A stretch of 64,000 bases of DNA from Catenovulum maritimum. Lineage in GTDB: Bacteria; Pseudomonadota; Gammaproteobacteria; Enterobacterales; Alteromonadaceae. Position 1 is the first letter of the stretch; the number at the start of each line of letters is the position of its first letter. Below, piece by piece: positions 8,894 to 17,125 of this stretch. The translations under genes and the position numbers were made by a program. The stretch spans positions 1-64,000 of the forward strand of contig NZ_KQ130500.1 of the NCBI RefSeq assembly GCF_001050375.1, given 5' to 3'. Below the pieces are notes generated by a model, which saw nothing but the letters and a program-made list of their open reading frames with translations, had not been told where the DNA came from and did not search any database.

Positions 8894-10156
8894 TCAGGCT
8901 TTATTTAATTTATATTTGTAACCAGTGAAGCCATAAAAGCCAATATAAAGATAGCAGACTAAAGGCACAATGAAAGCAAACTGCACATTGTAAATATCTG
9001 CTGCAGCACCTTGAAGTAAAGGAATGAAAGCGCCACCAACAATAGCCAAACATAAAATACCAGAGCCCTGACTCGTTGCTAAACCGAGACGATTTAACGC
9101 TAAGCTAAAAATAGTTGGAAACATAATAGAATTGAAAAAGCCAACACTTAAAATAGCCCACATAGCTAGCTGACCTTCAGCCAAAATAGTGACCAATAAT
9201 AGAGCAAATACACAAAACGAGTTCAAAACAAGGAGTTTATTGGCTGCAATTTTAGTCATCAATGCAGCGCCGACAAAGCGGCCAACCATGGCACCGCCCC
9301 AAAATATTGATACATACTTAGCAGCCTGATGTTCGGTAATACCTGCGATATGGGATTCGCCTAAAAAGTTAATTAAAAAACTACCTACAGAAACTTCAGC
9401 GCCAACATAAACAAATATACCAATCGCACCCAACACCAAATGCTTATGCTGCCATGCGCTGGCACCAGACTGGCTCTCTGTATTAGGTTCTTCGGTATTT
9501 ATTTGTGGTAATTTAATCACTTTCCAAAATAAAAGAGTCAAGACGAAAAATGTCGCAGCCAGCAATAAATAGGGTAACTGAACTGCCGATCCGGCATCTG
9601 AATTATCTGCAGAGCTTAAGTAAGATAAAATCAATACTCCGCCAAATATTGGCGCAACTGTAGTCCCTAAAGAGTTAAATGCCTGAGTTAAATTTAAGCG
9701 CATCGCGGCTTTTTCGGGTTCTCCCAAGATAGTAACAAATGGATTAGCTGATACCTGGAGCAAAGTAATACCGCTCGCTAACACGAACAAAGCAGCTAAA
9801 AACAAAGCGTACACTTTAAAGTGGGCTGCTGGCACAAACAGCAAACAACCAAAGGCCGCGATACTCAAGCCTGCGACTATCCCTTTGTGAAAACCCACTT
9901 TTTTTACGAACTTACCTGCAGGATAGGAAACAATTGCATAAGCACTAAAAAAGCAAAAGTTTACTGCCATTGCTTGTAAATAACTAAGCGAAAAAAGACT
10001 CTTAAGGTAGGGAATCAAAATATCGTTCAGGGCTGTGATAAAGCCCCACATAAAAAATAGTGATGTTAATACAATTAACGCTGAACGATATTGCCCAGCA
10101 TTTTCTCCAGTTGGAATACTGGCATTCGATTCTGGGTTTTCAATAGAAAAAGCCAT
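8894..10156 (-). CDS. FucP/GluP-type sugar:H+ symporter (MFS)
   Basis: A 420-residue, ~12-helix transporter with the start 'LTSLFFMWGFITALNDILIPYLKSLF' characteristic of the FucP/GluP (fucose, glucose/galactose) group. A conserved 'LQVSANPFVTILG' segment also fits. It is the first gene of the laminarin operon and has a perfect LacI-type palindrome 47 bp upstream. In a laminarin locus the substrate is most likely glucose released by the GH3 enzyme. The sequence alone does not separate glucose from fucose or galactose, so no gene symbol is given. Confidence 0.88.
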   Translation of the reverse strand: MAFSIENPESNASIPTGENAGQYRSALIVLTSLFFMWGFITALNDILIPYLKSLFSLSYLQAMAVNFCFFSAYAIVSYPAGKFVKKVGFHKGIVAGLSIAAFGCLLFVPAAHFKVYALFLAALFVLASGITLLQVSANPFVTILGEPEKAAMRLNLTQAFNSLGTTVAPIFGGVLILSYLSSADNSDAGSAVQLPYLLLAATFFVLTLLFWKVIKLPQINTEEPNTESQSGASAWQHKHLVLGAIGIFVYVGAEVSVGSFLINFLGESHIAGITEHQAAKYVSIFWGGAMVGRFVGAALMTKIAANKLLVLNSFCVFALLLVTILAEGQLAMWAILSVGFFNSIMFPTIFSLALNRLGLATSQGSGILCLAIVGGAFIPLLQGAAADIYNVQFAFIVPLVCYLYIGFYGFTGYKYKLNKA

Positions 10157-10456
10157 GATGTTTACCTTAAATTAAATATGCATTAATAAGTTTAAAACAA
10201 AATGTAAGCGCTTACAACAAATCAAATAAATAAATTTATAGTAAATATCATGGGCAATACTATGTGTTTAGATCTTACCCAAATCATTTTTATTTAAAAC
10301 ACGCACTTAAACTAAAAGATAAAAACACCCATGACAAAAAAATCAAATTAGATCTTTTTGTTGCAATTAAGACCAACATGAAACATATTAAATCAACACA
10401 AAAACAACAAAACAAACACTTTATTAACCCAAGCACTTTAAAAATAAGGAAAAATA
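10157..10456. other. Divergent promoter region of the laminarin locus
   Basis: This 300-bp AT-rich region separates the FucP-type symporter from the secreted jelly-roll-like protein. It holds one perfect LacI-type palindrome (10203-10216). A short open frame across it is A-rich, has no ribosome-binding site and looks non-coding. Confidence 0.6.
10203..10216. promoter_or_regulatory. LacI-family operator, perfect palindrome
   Basis: TGTAAGCGCTTACA is a perfect 14-bp palindrome with the CG-centred AGCGCT core typical of LacI/PurR-family operators. It lies 47 bp upstream of the FucP-type symporter and 241 bp upstream of the divergent gene. No LacI-family gene lies in the window, so the regulator acts from elsewhere. 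Confidence 0.7.
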
Positions 10457-11356
10457 ATGAAAATCATCGCTAAACCGCTTTCTGCAACATTTCTGATTGC
10501 AGCGTCTTTGGCTAGTAGCCAAGCATGGGGAGACTTTAAAGGTTGGAATCCAAATTGGAGCAATTTAACCAATAATGTCGCTAGGGCTGTTACTTCACAA
10601 CAACAAACAAGCATGCTTAATAACGTAAATAACGGCACAATAGATACTCGAGGTACCGAAATAAACGTAAATAACTCGGTTGTTGAAACAACTGGGACTG
10701 GGTCTCGCTCGGTTATGCCGAATAGTGACATGCGCTGGCATAATCCATTTGGTAGCTCTTATTCAACTTCTCCCAGCACGCGTTGGTATCAAAAAGATGG
10801 TAACACTCAAGTATTTAGAATGTTTCCTAATGATGAAAACTTTTTTGGTACACGAATAGGTGCAGCTCGAAGTGAAGCCTTTGTGGGTAACCATTTATCA
10901 ACAGTTGAAGCAGATGGTAAAACCGTGACATTTTCAGCTCGCTTTAGAGTAGAAAAGCATAACGGTAGTAAAGATGTCATGCTGTTCCAATCAAAAGGCA
11001 GCGGCTTAAATACCCAAGACGGCACCTATCCAGCATGGGGGATCTCTTTATGGGTAGAAAAAGACGGCGACATTATTTTAGTCAAACGTAATCAAGTATT
11101 CAGCCAAAACGAAAAAATTGATACTGGGTTTAATGTTGGCCAAAGTTTTAACTTAAGAGTGACTGACGATGGCTATAACTATAAAGCTTTCATCAATAAC
11201 GTTGAAAAAGCGGCCGGAACTTGGGAGCGAGGTGATACACCAACGGTACAACGCTGGGGCATATACGTACAAGGTGGTGAAAGCGGAATTTTAAGCGGTA
11301 CAATTAACGACGAACAAGTTGTTTATGTTAGTGGTGCCAGAGCTGAATTAAATTAA
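10457..11356 (+). CDS. Secreted jelly-roll-like protein, possible glycan-binding or lyase-like
   Basis: A 299-residue exported protein with a signal peptide ending around SSQAWG (residues ~19-25). A ribosome-binding site (AAGGAAAAATA before ATG) supports the start. Residues ~30-90 are Asn/Thr-rich and look like a linker. Residues ~95-297 are rich in alternating beta-strand patterns, with GAARSEAF, 'VMLFQSKGSG', 'WGISLWVEKDGDIILVKR' and 'WGIYVQGGESG'. This resembles concanavalin-like jelly rolls of the kind seen in PL7/PL13/PL20 lyases, where an RSE-type strand and a conserved Gln are used, but I cannot assign a family. It is divergent from the laminarin transporters and shares their promoter region. 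A role in binding or cutting a beta-glucan or uronan is possible but unproven. Confidence 0.6.
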   Translation: MKIIAKPLSATFLIAASLASSQAWGDFKGWNPNWSNLTNNVARAVTSQQQTSMLNNVNNGTIDTRGTEINVNNSVVETTGTGSRSVMPNSDMRWHNPFGSSYSTSPSTRWYQKDGNTQVFRMFPNDENFFGTRIGAARSEAFVGNHLSTVEADGKTVTFSARFRVEKHNGSKDVMLFQSKGSGLNTQDGTYPAWGISLWVEKDGDIILVKRNQVFSQNEKIDTGFNVGQSFNLRVTDDGYNYKAFINNVEKAAGTWERGDTPTVQRWGIYVQGGESGILSGTINDEQVVYVSGARAELN

Positions 11357-11404
11357 TTTTAAGCGGCGCGCCGTATGGTGCGCCAATTAACTATGGTGCT
11401 TGTT

Positions 11405-12151
11405 ATGACTCGACAGTTTATCAGCTTAAGCTTGATTTTATTGCCTATCATTATGGGGTTAGGCTATTTTTTACCTAAACAAAACATAGAGCAAAAACCA
11501 CCCGCAGATCAATTTAACTCATCAATTAAACAAGCAAAACTAGACATAGAACCAGTCAAGTCATTCTCTTTGGAGACAAACTCAAGCCTTAACTCAGATA
11601 TAAGCTTAACCCAGTCTAAAACTCGCATTAACTCCACTCAACAGATTTACGAGTTCATCAGCAAAAATCCAGCAAAAGCAGCACAGTTTATAAGTGAGAA
11701 TGAGGTGGCCGAACAATTCGCCTTTAGTATGTCGTTAATCAATAATTGGAGCCTTAAAGAACCACAATTAGCACTAACTTGGTTACAATCACAGAGCAAT
11801 AAATTCTCTAAAGTACAATACGAAATGCTGATGCGTGGTCTACTCAAAAACTATGCGAAAGTACAACCCGATTATGTATTTTATCAACTCGAGTACCTTG
11901 CTCCTGAGGCAATTTGGCATGAGTTAATGTTTGATATAGCACAGGCATGGGTCAACCAAAATCCTGATGAAGCAGTCCGTTGGTTAGATGACCTTGCTAA
12001 TAGTAAACAACCGATCGAGTATCTTACTGGAGCTCATGTAGTCGTATTAGAAACGTACGCAAAACTCGACATGGTTGCAGCACGAAACTGGTTAAACAAG
12101 CTACCCAACAAAGCACTGCGCCAGCAGATAGAAAATCAACTCGATTTATAA
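11405..12151 (+). CDS. Membrane-anchored hypothetical protein
   Basis: The frame is open from an ATG at 11375. I prefer the ATG at 11405 (248 residues), because the earlier ATG lies inside a GC-rich hairpin (around GGCGCGCC) and the later one starts directly before a membrane segment (MTRQFISLSLILLPIIMGLGYF). None of the candidate starts has a good ribosome-binding site. After the anchor comes a polar linker and, from residue ~80, a helical domain. That domain has repeating W/L patterns such as 'LALTWLQSQ', 'EAVRWLDDLA' and 'AARNWLNKLP', resembling degenerate TPR-like helical repeats. I do not recognise the family. It lies between the jelly-roll-like protein and a Sel1-repeat protein, all on the plus strand. 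Confidence 0.65.
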   Translation: MTRQFISLSLILLPIIMGLGYFLPKQNIEQKPPADQFNSSIKQAKLDIEPVKSFSLETNSSLNSDISLTQSKTRINSTQQIYEFISKNPAKAAQFISENEVAEQFAFSMSLINNWSLKEPQLALTWLQSQSNKFSKVQYEMLMRGLLKNYAKVQPDYVFYQLEYLAPEAIWHELMFDIAQAWVNQNPDEAVRWLDDLANSKQPIEYLTGAHVVVLETYAKLDMVAARNWLNKLPNKALRQQIENQLDL

Positions 12152-12289
12152 AATTATCGAGCCACTTATTAAGCATTTCACTAATCAGCGAAACCCAATT
12201 AAGCCGAAAGTAAATTTTATGTTATTTTGATAGACGATAATTAGACCAAATAGTATAAAGCTTAACATCGGATGTTATGAGTAATAAAA

Positions 12290-13807
12290 ATGAAAAATTG
12301 GTTAGTTTTAGGTTTATTCTTTAGTGGTTATACGCAAGCAATTACCACAGTCATGGACGCAGATGTTCTGTTTGAACAACAAGCCTACACAGAAGCAAAA
12401 GCAGCTTACGAGCAAAATATAGAGATTGGCAGCCCACATGCCTATTACCAATTAGGTTACATGCATTTTAAAGGGCTAGGTATTCCGAAAAATATTCCCT
12501 TAGCTTTAATCTATTTTTCTTTAGCAGCTGAATATAAAATTTCGGATTCAGAGCAAATTGCCGCAAAAATTTTAGATAGCTTACCAGAGCAACAACGCCT
12601 TAAACAAAGCCATCTGATAGCAAAAACAATTGAAAAATATGGTAAAAAAGCCCAGCAGGCAAAATACTTCCCAGTCACAGTGAATGAAAATTTATCCAAA
12701 AAACTCACCCTGAGTTCATCAGTATTTGACGAAGATTGGTTTGAGCAAGGGTTTGACGATCCAAGCGATTCGGTTGAAAGCTTTTCAATTGAAGATAGTT
12801 TTTCGGATAGCTTTAGCGAGGACGGTGAGTTTACATCAAGTGACTTTGGCTCAGAGCCAGCGCAATCAACTGCCCGCCCATCTAGCTTTATCAATTTAAA
12901 CGACCGACCTTACTTTGCCGTACTCGACTATCAAATCGCTTTAGATGGCAGTGTTCGCGATTTAGCAACCAGTCAAAAAATGGGTTATGTCAAAAAACGG
13001 GTTGACGACTTTGCCCGCTTTTATAAATCCCCAGTGCAACTGGATCAACAGCCAAACTGGTTTGTTGGCCAGCAAATTTTAGGCATTGCCGATATGTCTA
13101 GATTCGAGTTAGAAGCCAAGCACCCTAATTTATATTCACGTATGCGTCGTATCGCGAATAAACTCAGAGCAAGCGACAAAACGGCAGATCAGTTCCAACT
13201 TGCGATGGCATTAATGCGGTTTAAATTTTTAACCAAAACACCAGAAGAAGGCGCAGCGCTACTTAAACAATGTGCAGAAAAGCACTGGCCTGCCGCTCAA
13301 TACGAATATGGCTTGTATTTATACCGAGAACAAATTGATGTCGCCAAAGGGATTGAATATATAGGGTTAGCAGCGCAACACGGTTACAGCCAAGCAAATT
13401 TCCAATTAGCAGCGTTACTTCAGCATAGTCCTTGGGTTGAACAAGATATACCAAAAGCTTTATTTTGGTACGCTCGTGCTGCTGAGCAAAATATCTCAAA
13501 TGCTAAGCTCAGAGCTGCCTACATCCATTTAATTGATAACAAGCAAGATTATTATAATGCAGGGCTTGCTAACCAATATCTAACCGAACTTGCCGAAGAA
13601 AAAGCAGCTGATCCAGAATTTCATTTTGTTAAAGCATTAAGCTATCGTGATAGTAACAATCGCCAATTAAAACTGGCTTTTACCCACATGCGTAAAGCAA
13701 TAGATTTAGCAGATAGCTTAAGCTGGGATACAACAGAATGGGAAAACTTATTTTCGACTTGGACAGAAGGTAGAATCACACTGCAAGATGACATAAATAA
13801 CAGCTAA
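12290..13807 (+). CDS. Exported Sel1-like repeat protein
   Basis: A 505-residue protein with a signal peptide (about residues 1-17, ending TQA). Sel1-type TPR repeats are visible near residues 38-80 ('AYYQLGYMHFKGLGIPKNIPLALIYFSLAAE') and again at ~320-410 (AAQYEYGLYLYREQ, 'QANFQLAALLQHSPWVEQDI', 'KALFWYARAAEQ'). Between them, residues ~140-190 form a very acidic, Ser-rich, probably disordered stretch (EDSFSDSFSEDGEF). A middle region (~200-300) has no recognised domain. Sel1 proteins usually act as protein-interaction scaffolds in the envelope. Nothing in the context names a partner. Confidence 0.75.
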   Translation: MKNWLVLGLFFSGYTQAITTVMDADVLFEQQAYTEAKAAYEQNIEIGSPHAYYQLGYMHFKGLGIPKNIPLALIYFSLAAEYKISDSEQIAAKILDSLPEQQRLKQSHLIAKTIEKYGKKAQQAKYFPVTVNENLSKKLTLSSSVFDEDWFEQGFDDPSDSVESFSIEDSFSDSFSEDGEFTSSDFGSEPAQSTARPSSFINLNDRPYFAVLDYQIALDGSVRDLATSQKMGYVKKRVDDFARFYKSPVQLDQQPNWFVGQQILGIADMSRFELEAKHPNLYSRMRRIANKLRASDKTADQFQLAMALMRFKFLTKTPEEGAALLKQCAEKHWPAAQYEYGLYLYREQIDVAKGIEYIGLAAQHGYSQANFQLAALLQHSPWVEQDIPKALFWYARAAEQNISNAKLRAAYIHLIDNKQDYYNAGLANQYLTELAEEKAADPEFHFVKALSYRDSNNRQLKLAFTHMRKAIDLADSLSWDTTEWENLFSTWTEGRITLQDDINNS

Positions 13808-13920
13808 ATCTTAGGTCTGTTAATGCTTGCCAAAATGAGCACAGATTTTGTGATTGGGTCTCATTGAATCAAAATAACCTGTGCTTATTGCCGTATTGTC
13901 AGCTAGATAGAGTAAGTAAT

Positions 13921-13941
13921 ATAGAGCTAAATCAATATAAA
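13921..13941. repeat. 21-bp exact repeat, copy 1
   Basis: A 21-bp sequence that begins ATAGAGCTAA and ends AATATAAA recurs exactly at 35542-35562. Both copies lie in short gaps just outside the 3' end of a minus-strand gene. Function unknown. Confidence 0.6.
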
Positions 13942-13960
13942 CGCATACATCTAAGCCCTG

Positions 13961-15130
13961 TTAAGACAGCCTCATTTTAAAGTCTTCGTAACCAAATTGT
14001 TTAATCAGCTTCACTTCATCTGTTACTGAGTTCCACACTGCAATACTCGGTAACCCAATGCCATTAAAGGTCGACGTTTTAACCATAGTATAATGCGCCA
14101 TATCATCAAACATTATCCTTTGACCAAGAGTCAATGGCTCAGCAAAAGAGTAATCGCCAATGACATCGCCCGCCAAACAAGTTTGGCCACCCAATCTGTA
14201 TGTATGCGCTTGCTCACCAGCTTCCCCAGCGCCAAAAACCTCTGCTCTGTATGGCATTTCTAATGTATCTGGCATGTGGCACGTCGCTGAGGTATCTAAT
14301 ATAGCTAAATCCATCGCATTGTGCGTTATATCTAGCACTTCACTAACCAACACACCTGTGTGAATCGCAATGGCTTCACCCGGCTCTAAGTAAACTTGTA
14401 CATCATATTTTTGTTGGAAGTTTTTAATCCTTTCGACCAAGCCATCTATGTTATAACCCGGCTTAGTAATATGGTGTCCGCCACCAAAATTAACCCATTT
14501 TAATTTAGGTAATAGCTCTGAAAATTCTTTTTCAATAACATCTAAAGTTCGGCTTAAAGGCTCAAATTCTTGCTCACATAAAGTATGAAAATGAATTCCT
14601 GTAATCCCTTCTAAACTATGCTGCTGAAATTCTGGATAAGGGATCCCCAGTCTAGAACCAGGGGCGCATGGATCATAAATAGGTGTCGAACCTTCTGAGT
14701 GTAATGGATTCACTCTTAAACCAAACTCTAATTCAGGTCGCTCTGCTTTTGCTGCTTGTAATAATGGCTGAAATCTTTGCCATTGGTTAAAAGAGTTAAA
14801 AATTAAATGGTCGGTAATTTTTAAAATTTCAGCTAAATCTTGCTCTGTATAGGCTGCGCTAAAAGTGTGTACTTCACCTTGAAACTTTTCTTTACCTAAT
14901 CTCGCTTCATTTAAGCCACTGGCACAAGTCCCTTTTAAATACTGGCCAATAAGTGGCGCTAGGCTAAACATAGAAAAAGCTTTTAACGCTAAAAGAATTT
15001 TCGCCCCAGACGCTTGTTGCACTTGCTGAAGAATTTCTAGATTGTTTTTTAACGCAACTTCGTCGACGACAAAGCAAGGTGAAGGAACTCGATTAGGATC
15101 GAACTGATGAAAAGTTTTACTGTTTAACAT
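13961..15130 (-). CDS. nspC: Carboxynorspermidine decarboxylase
   Basis: A 389-residue PLP-dependent decarboxylase of the alanine-racemase fold (group IV decarboxylases). It converts carboxynorspermidine (or carboxyspermidine) to norspermidine (or spermidine) in the cytosol. The PLP lysine is Lys50 in 'KILLALKAFSMF'. 'GLNEARLG', 'GIHFHTLCEQ', 'VNFGGGHHITKPGY' and the 'YLEPGEAI' phosphate-binding stretch match NspC enzymes well. It follows nspD by 100 bp in the same direction, which gives the two-step norspermidine/spermidine route known from Vibrio and many gut and marine bacteria. The length is close to that of known NspC proteins. Confidence 0.95.
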   Translation of the reverse strand: MLNSKTFHQFDPNRVPSPCFVVDEVALKNNLEILQQVQQASGAKILLALKAFSMFSLAPLIGQYLKGTCASGLNEARLGKEKFQGEVHTFSAAYTEQDLAEILKITDHLIFNSFNQWQRFQPLLQAAKAERPELEFGLRVNPLHSEGSTPIYDPCAPGSRLGIPYPEFQQHSLEGITGIHFHTLCEQEFEPLSRTLDVIEKEFSELLPKLKWVNFGGGHHITKPGYNIDGLVERIKNFQQKYDVQVYLEPGEAIAIHTGVLVSEVLDITHNAMDLAILDTSATCHMPDTLEMPYRAEVFGAGEAGEQAHTYRLGGQTCLAGDVIGDYSFAEPLTLGQRIMFDDMAHYTMVKTSTFNGIGLPSIAVWNSVTDEVKLIKQFGYEDFKMRLS

Positions 15131-15169
15131 ATTCGGTTTCTGCTAGCTGAATCAGAGGAAGGAGATAAA

Positions 15170-15195
15170 GCATTAAGGTGTATTCACCTTAATGC
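15170..15195 (-). other. Perfect intercistronic hairpin between nspD and nspC
   Basis: GCATTAAGGTG and CACCTTAATGC form an 11-bp perfect stem with a 4-base loop (TATT), in the 100-bp gap 40 bp before nspC. On the minus strand it is followed by TTTATC, a poor T-tract. It could be a leaky terminator, an attenuator or a processing/stability hairpin. Confidence 0.55.
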
Positions 15196-15230
15196 CATTC
15201 AACAAAACTTAGTTAACTCGGGTTGAGTTA

Positions 15231-16439
15231 TTAAAGTAAATTAAAGTCTGGGTTTTCGATAACTTGCCAAGGTAACCCATATTCATTCATGTCTGCCATA
15301 AATGCATCTGGGTCAAGCTGTTCCATATTCCAAACACCCGGTTTTTTCCATTGGCCTTCTAAAATCATTTTCGCGCCAATCATAGCTGGTACACCGGTAG
15401 TGTAAGAAATTGCTTGTGATTCAACTTCAGCATAGCAGTCTTGATGATCTTTAATGTTGTACAAGTAAACGGTTTTTTCTTGGCCGTCTTTAATCCCAGT
15501 GACCACACAACCAATACAAGTTTTACCTTTAGTTCGTGGTCCTAAAGTAGATGGATCTGGTAACAGCTGCTTCAAGAACTGAATCGGCACAATTTGTTGG
15601 CCTTGGAATTCAATTGGTTCTATGCCTGTCATACCAACATTACCTAAAACTTCTAAGTGTTTTAAGTAGCTTTCACCAAAACTCATCCAGAATTGAGCTT
15701 TCTTTAAACTTGGGTAAAACTTGGTTAAAGATTCAAGTTCTTCGTGATACATACGGTAAATGTTATAGCTACCAACACCATCAGGACAGGTGAAGCTTTG
15801 CTTAGTCGACATAGCAGGCGTCGTAACGAATTGACCATCTTCCCAATGACGACATTCTGCAGTCACTTCACGGATATTAATTTCTGGATTGAAGTTTGTC
15901 GCAAACGGGTAACCATGATCGCCACCATTAACGTCGATAATATCGAGTGTATGTATTTCGTCAAAATAATGTTTTGCAATGTACGCAGTAAACATATTGG
16001 TCGCGCCCGGATCAAAACCCGAACCCAACAATGCAGTTAAACCAGCTTTTTCAAATTTTTCTTGATAAGCCCATTGCCATTTATATTCAAATTTAGCTGT
16101 ATCTAGTGGCTCATAATTGGCTGTATCCATGTAATGTACGCCAGCTTCTAAACAAGCATCCATTATGGTTAAGTCTTGGTATGGTAAAGCTACGTTTATA
16201 ACCAACTCTGGCTTTATCTTATTCAGTAAAGCGACTAGCTCAGGTACATTATCTGCATCTACCTGACCGGTTGATATTTCACGGTTTAGGCTTTGCTTTA
16301 TCTTTGCTGCAATCGCAACACATTTAGATTCAGTTCTGCTCACTAAAGTGATATCTGTGAATACTTCTGCTAATTGCGCACATTTAAACGCAACCACCTG
16401 GCCTACACCGCCAGCACCAATTATGACTACTTTACTCAT
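15231..16439 (-). CDS. nspD: Carboxynorspermidine synthase (saccharopine dehydrogenase family)
   Basis: A 402-residue enzyme with an N-terminal Rossmann motif (VVIIGAGGVGQVVAFKCA, residues ~4-21) and the saccharopine dehydrogenase-like C-terminal domain. It reductively condenses a diamine with aspartate semialdehyde using NAD(P)H to give carboxynorspermidine or carboxyspermidine, the substrate of the next gene. Recognisable segments are 'MDTANYEPLDTAKFEY', 'LLGSGFDPGATNMF', 'DVNGGDHGYPFATNFNPEINIREV' and 'YTTGVPAMIGAKMIL'. It is first in the two-gene polyamine unit. The aminotransferase/decarboxylase gene that supplies diaminopropane in Vibrio is not in the window, so the diamine used here is open. 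Confidence 0.93.
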   Translation of the reverse strand: MSKVVIIGAGGVGQVVAFKCAQLAEVFTDITLVSRTESKCVAIAAKIKQSLNREISTGQVDADNVPELVALLNKIKPELVINVALPYQDLTIMDACLEAGVHYMDTANYEPLDTAKFEYKWQWAYQEKFEKAGLTALLGSGFDPGATNMFTAYIAKHYFDEIHTLDIIDVNGGDHGYPFATNFNPEINIREVTAECRHWEDGQFVTTPAMSTKQSFTCPDGVGSYNIYRMYHEELESLTKFYPSLKKAQFWMSFGESYLKHLEVLGNVGMTGIEPIEFQGQQIVPIQFLKQLLPDPSTLGPRTKGKTCIGCVVTGIKDGQEKTVYLYNIKDHQDCYAEVESQAISYTTGVPAMIGAKMILEGQWKKPGVWNMEQLDPDAFMADMNEYGLPWQVIENPDFNLL

Positions 16440-16856
16440 GATTTTGCTCTTTCATTAAATTACTGCGTTATTCATCTAAAACGTATTCACCTTCCACATG
16501 TGCTCTTTGCACTGAACCGTCTACTATTTACTAAATTAAATTGTATAGACAATGATCAGCATAAACACCAAAAATTTGTTGAGAAACCATATTCAACTGC
16601 TTTATACGCTCTAACTATTTACTGTCAAAAGCTAGCTTAAATTATGTCAAACAACTACTCAATCTAAGCAAGCTTTTCAGGCGGGGATATTAATCGCTTT
16701 ATGCCAATTTACATAATAAAAATTATTACTTTTTCGCTGATTGGATCAATTAATTTCGATTTAGTGAGGATTCGACAAATAAAAGATAAAAATATCGAAC
16801 TATTTTTACAGATTTTGCAAAAGGGCTAACTAGAAAACACCTTGAGCTTGAGGATA
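16440..16856. other. 417-bp gap upstream of nspD
   Basis: This AT-rich gap lies between the nspD start (minus strand) and the stop of the DUF2164-like gene. It must hold the nsp promoter and the end of the smc-zipA unit. I see no convincing terminator, riboswitch or gene in it. The short plus-strand frame crossing it runs into nspD antisense and looks spurious. Confidence 0.5.
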
Positions 16857-17111
16857 TTAACGGTGAAATCGGGTCGGTTTTTCAATTTCGTAAAGCGCGT
16901 CAGTTATTGCTTCAACTTTTTCTTGGAGTACAAGCTGAGCATCTTGTACACCACGATTATAATAATAATTACCCATATGTTCAGATATAAAATCAAGTAA
17001 AAAGTCAGCATCGAACTGGCCGAGTTCTTGTTGTAGTTCGTCTTCAAAGTAAGTTTGAAGTTTATCTACAAGGTGCTGCTTTTCTTCTGGGCTAAATTTT
17101 ATATCCGACAT
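16857..17111 (-). CDS. DUF2164-like small protein
   Basis: An 84-residue acidic cytosolic protein. 'IKFSPEEKQHLVDKLQTYFEDELQQELGQFDADFLLDFISEHMGNYYYNRGVQDAQ' has the pattern of DUF2164, a small family of unknown function found widely in proteobacteria. It lies 15 bp after the zipA stop in the same orientation, so it belongs to the smc-zipA transcription unit. The position after zipA is often occupied by the DNA ligase gene ligA, which is absent here. Confidence 0.8.
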   Translation of the reverse strand: MSDIKFSPEEKQHLVDKLQTYFEDELQQELGQFDADFLLDFISEHMGNYYYNRGVQDAQLVLQEKVEAITDALYEIEKPTRFHR

Positions 17112-17125
17112 ATGTGCTTAACTTC

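Noticed and set aside
10264-10473. 69-codon plus-strand frame before the jelly-roll-like gene
   Set aside because: It is Lys/Asn-rich from an A-rich leader, has no ribosome-binding site and overlaps the start of a well-supported gene.
16374-16640. 88-codon plus-strand frame across the nspD start
   Set aside because: It runs antisense into nspD, lacks a ribosome-binding site and has no recognisable protein pattern.
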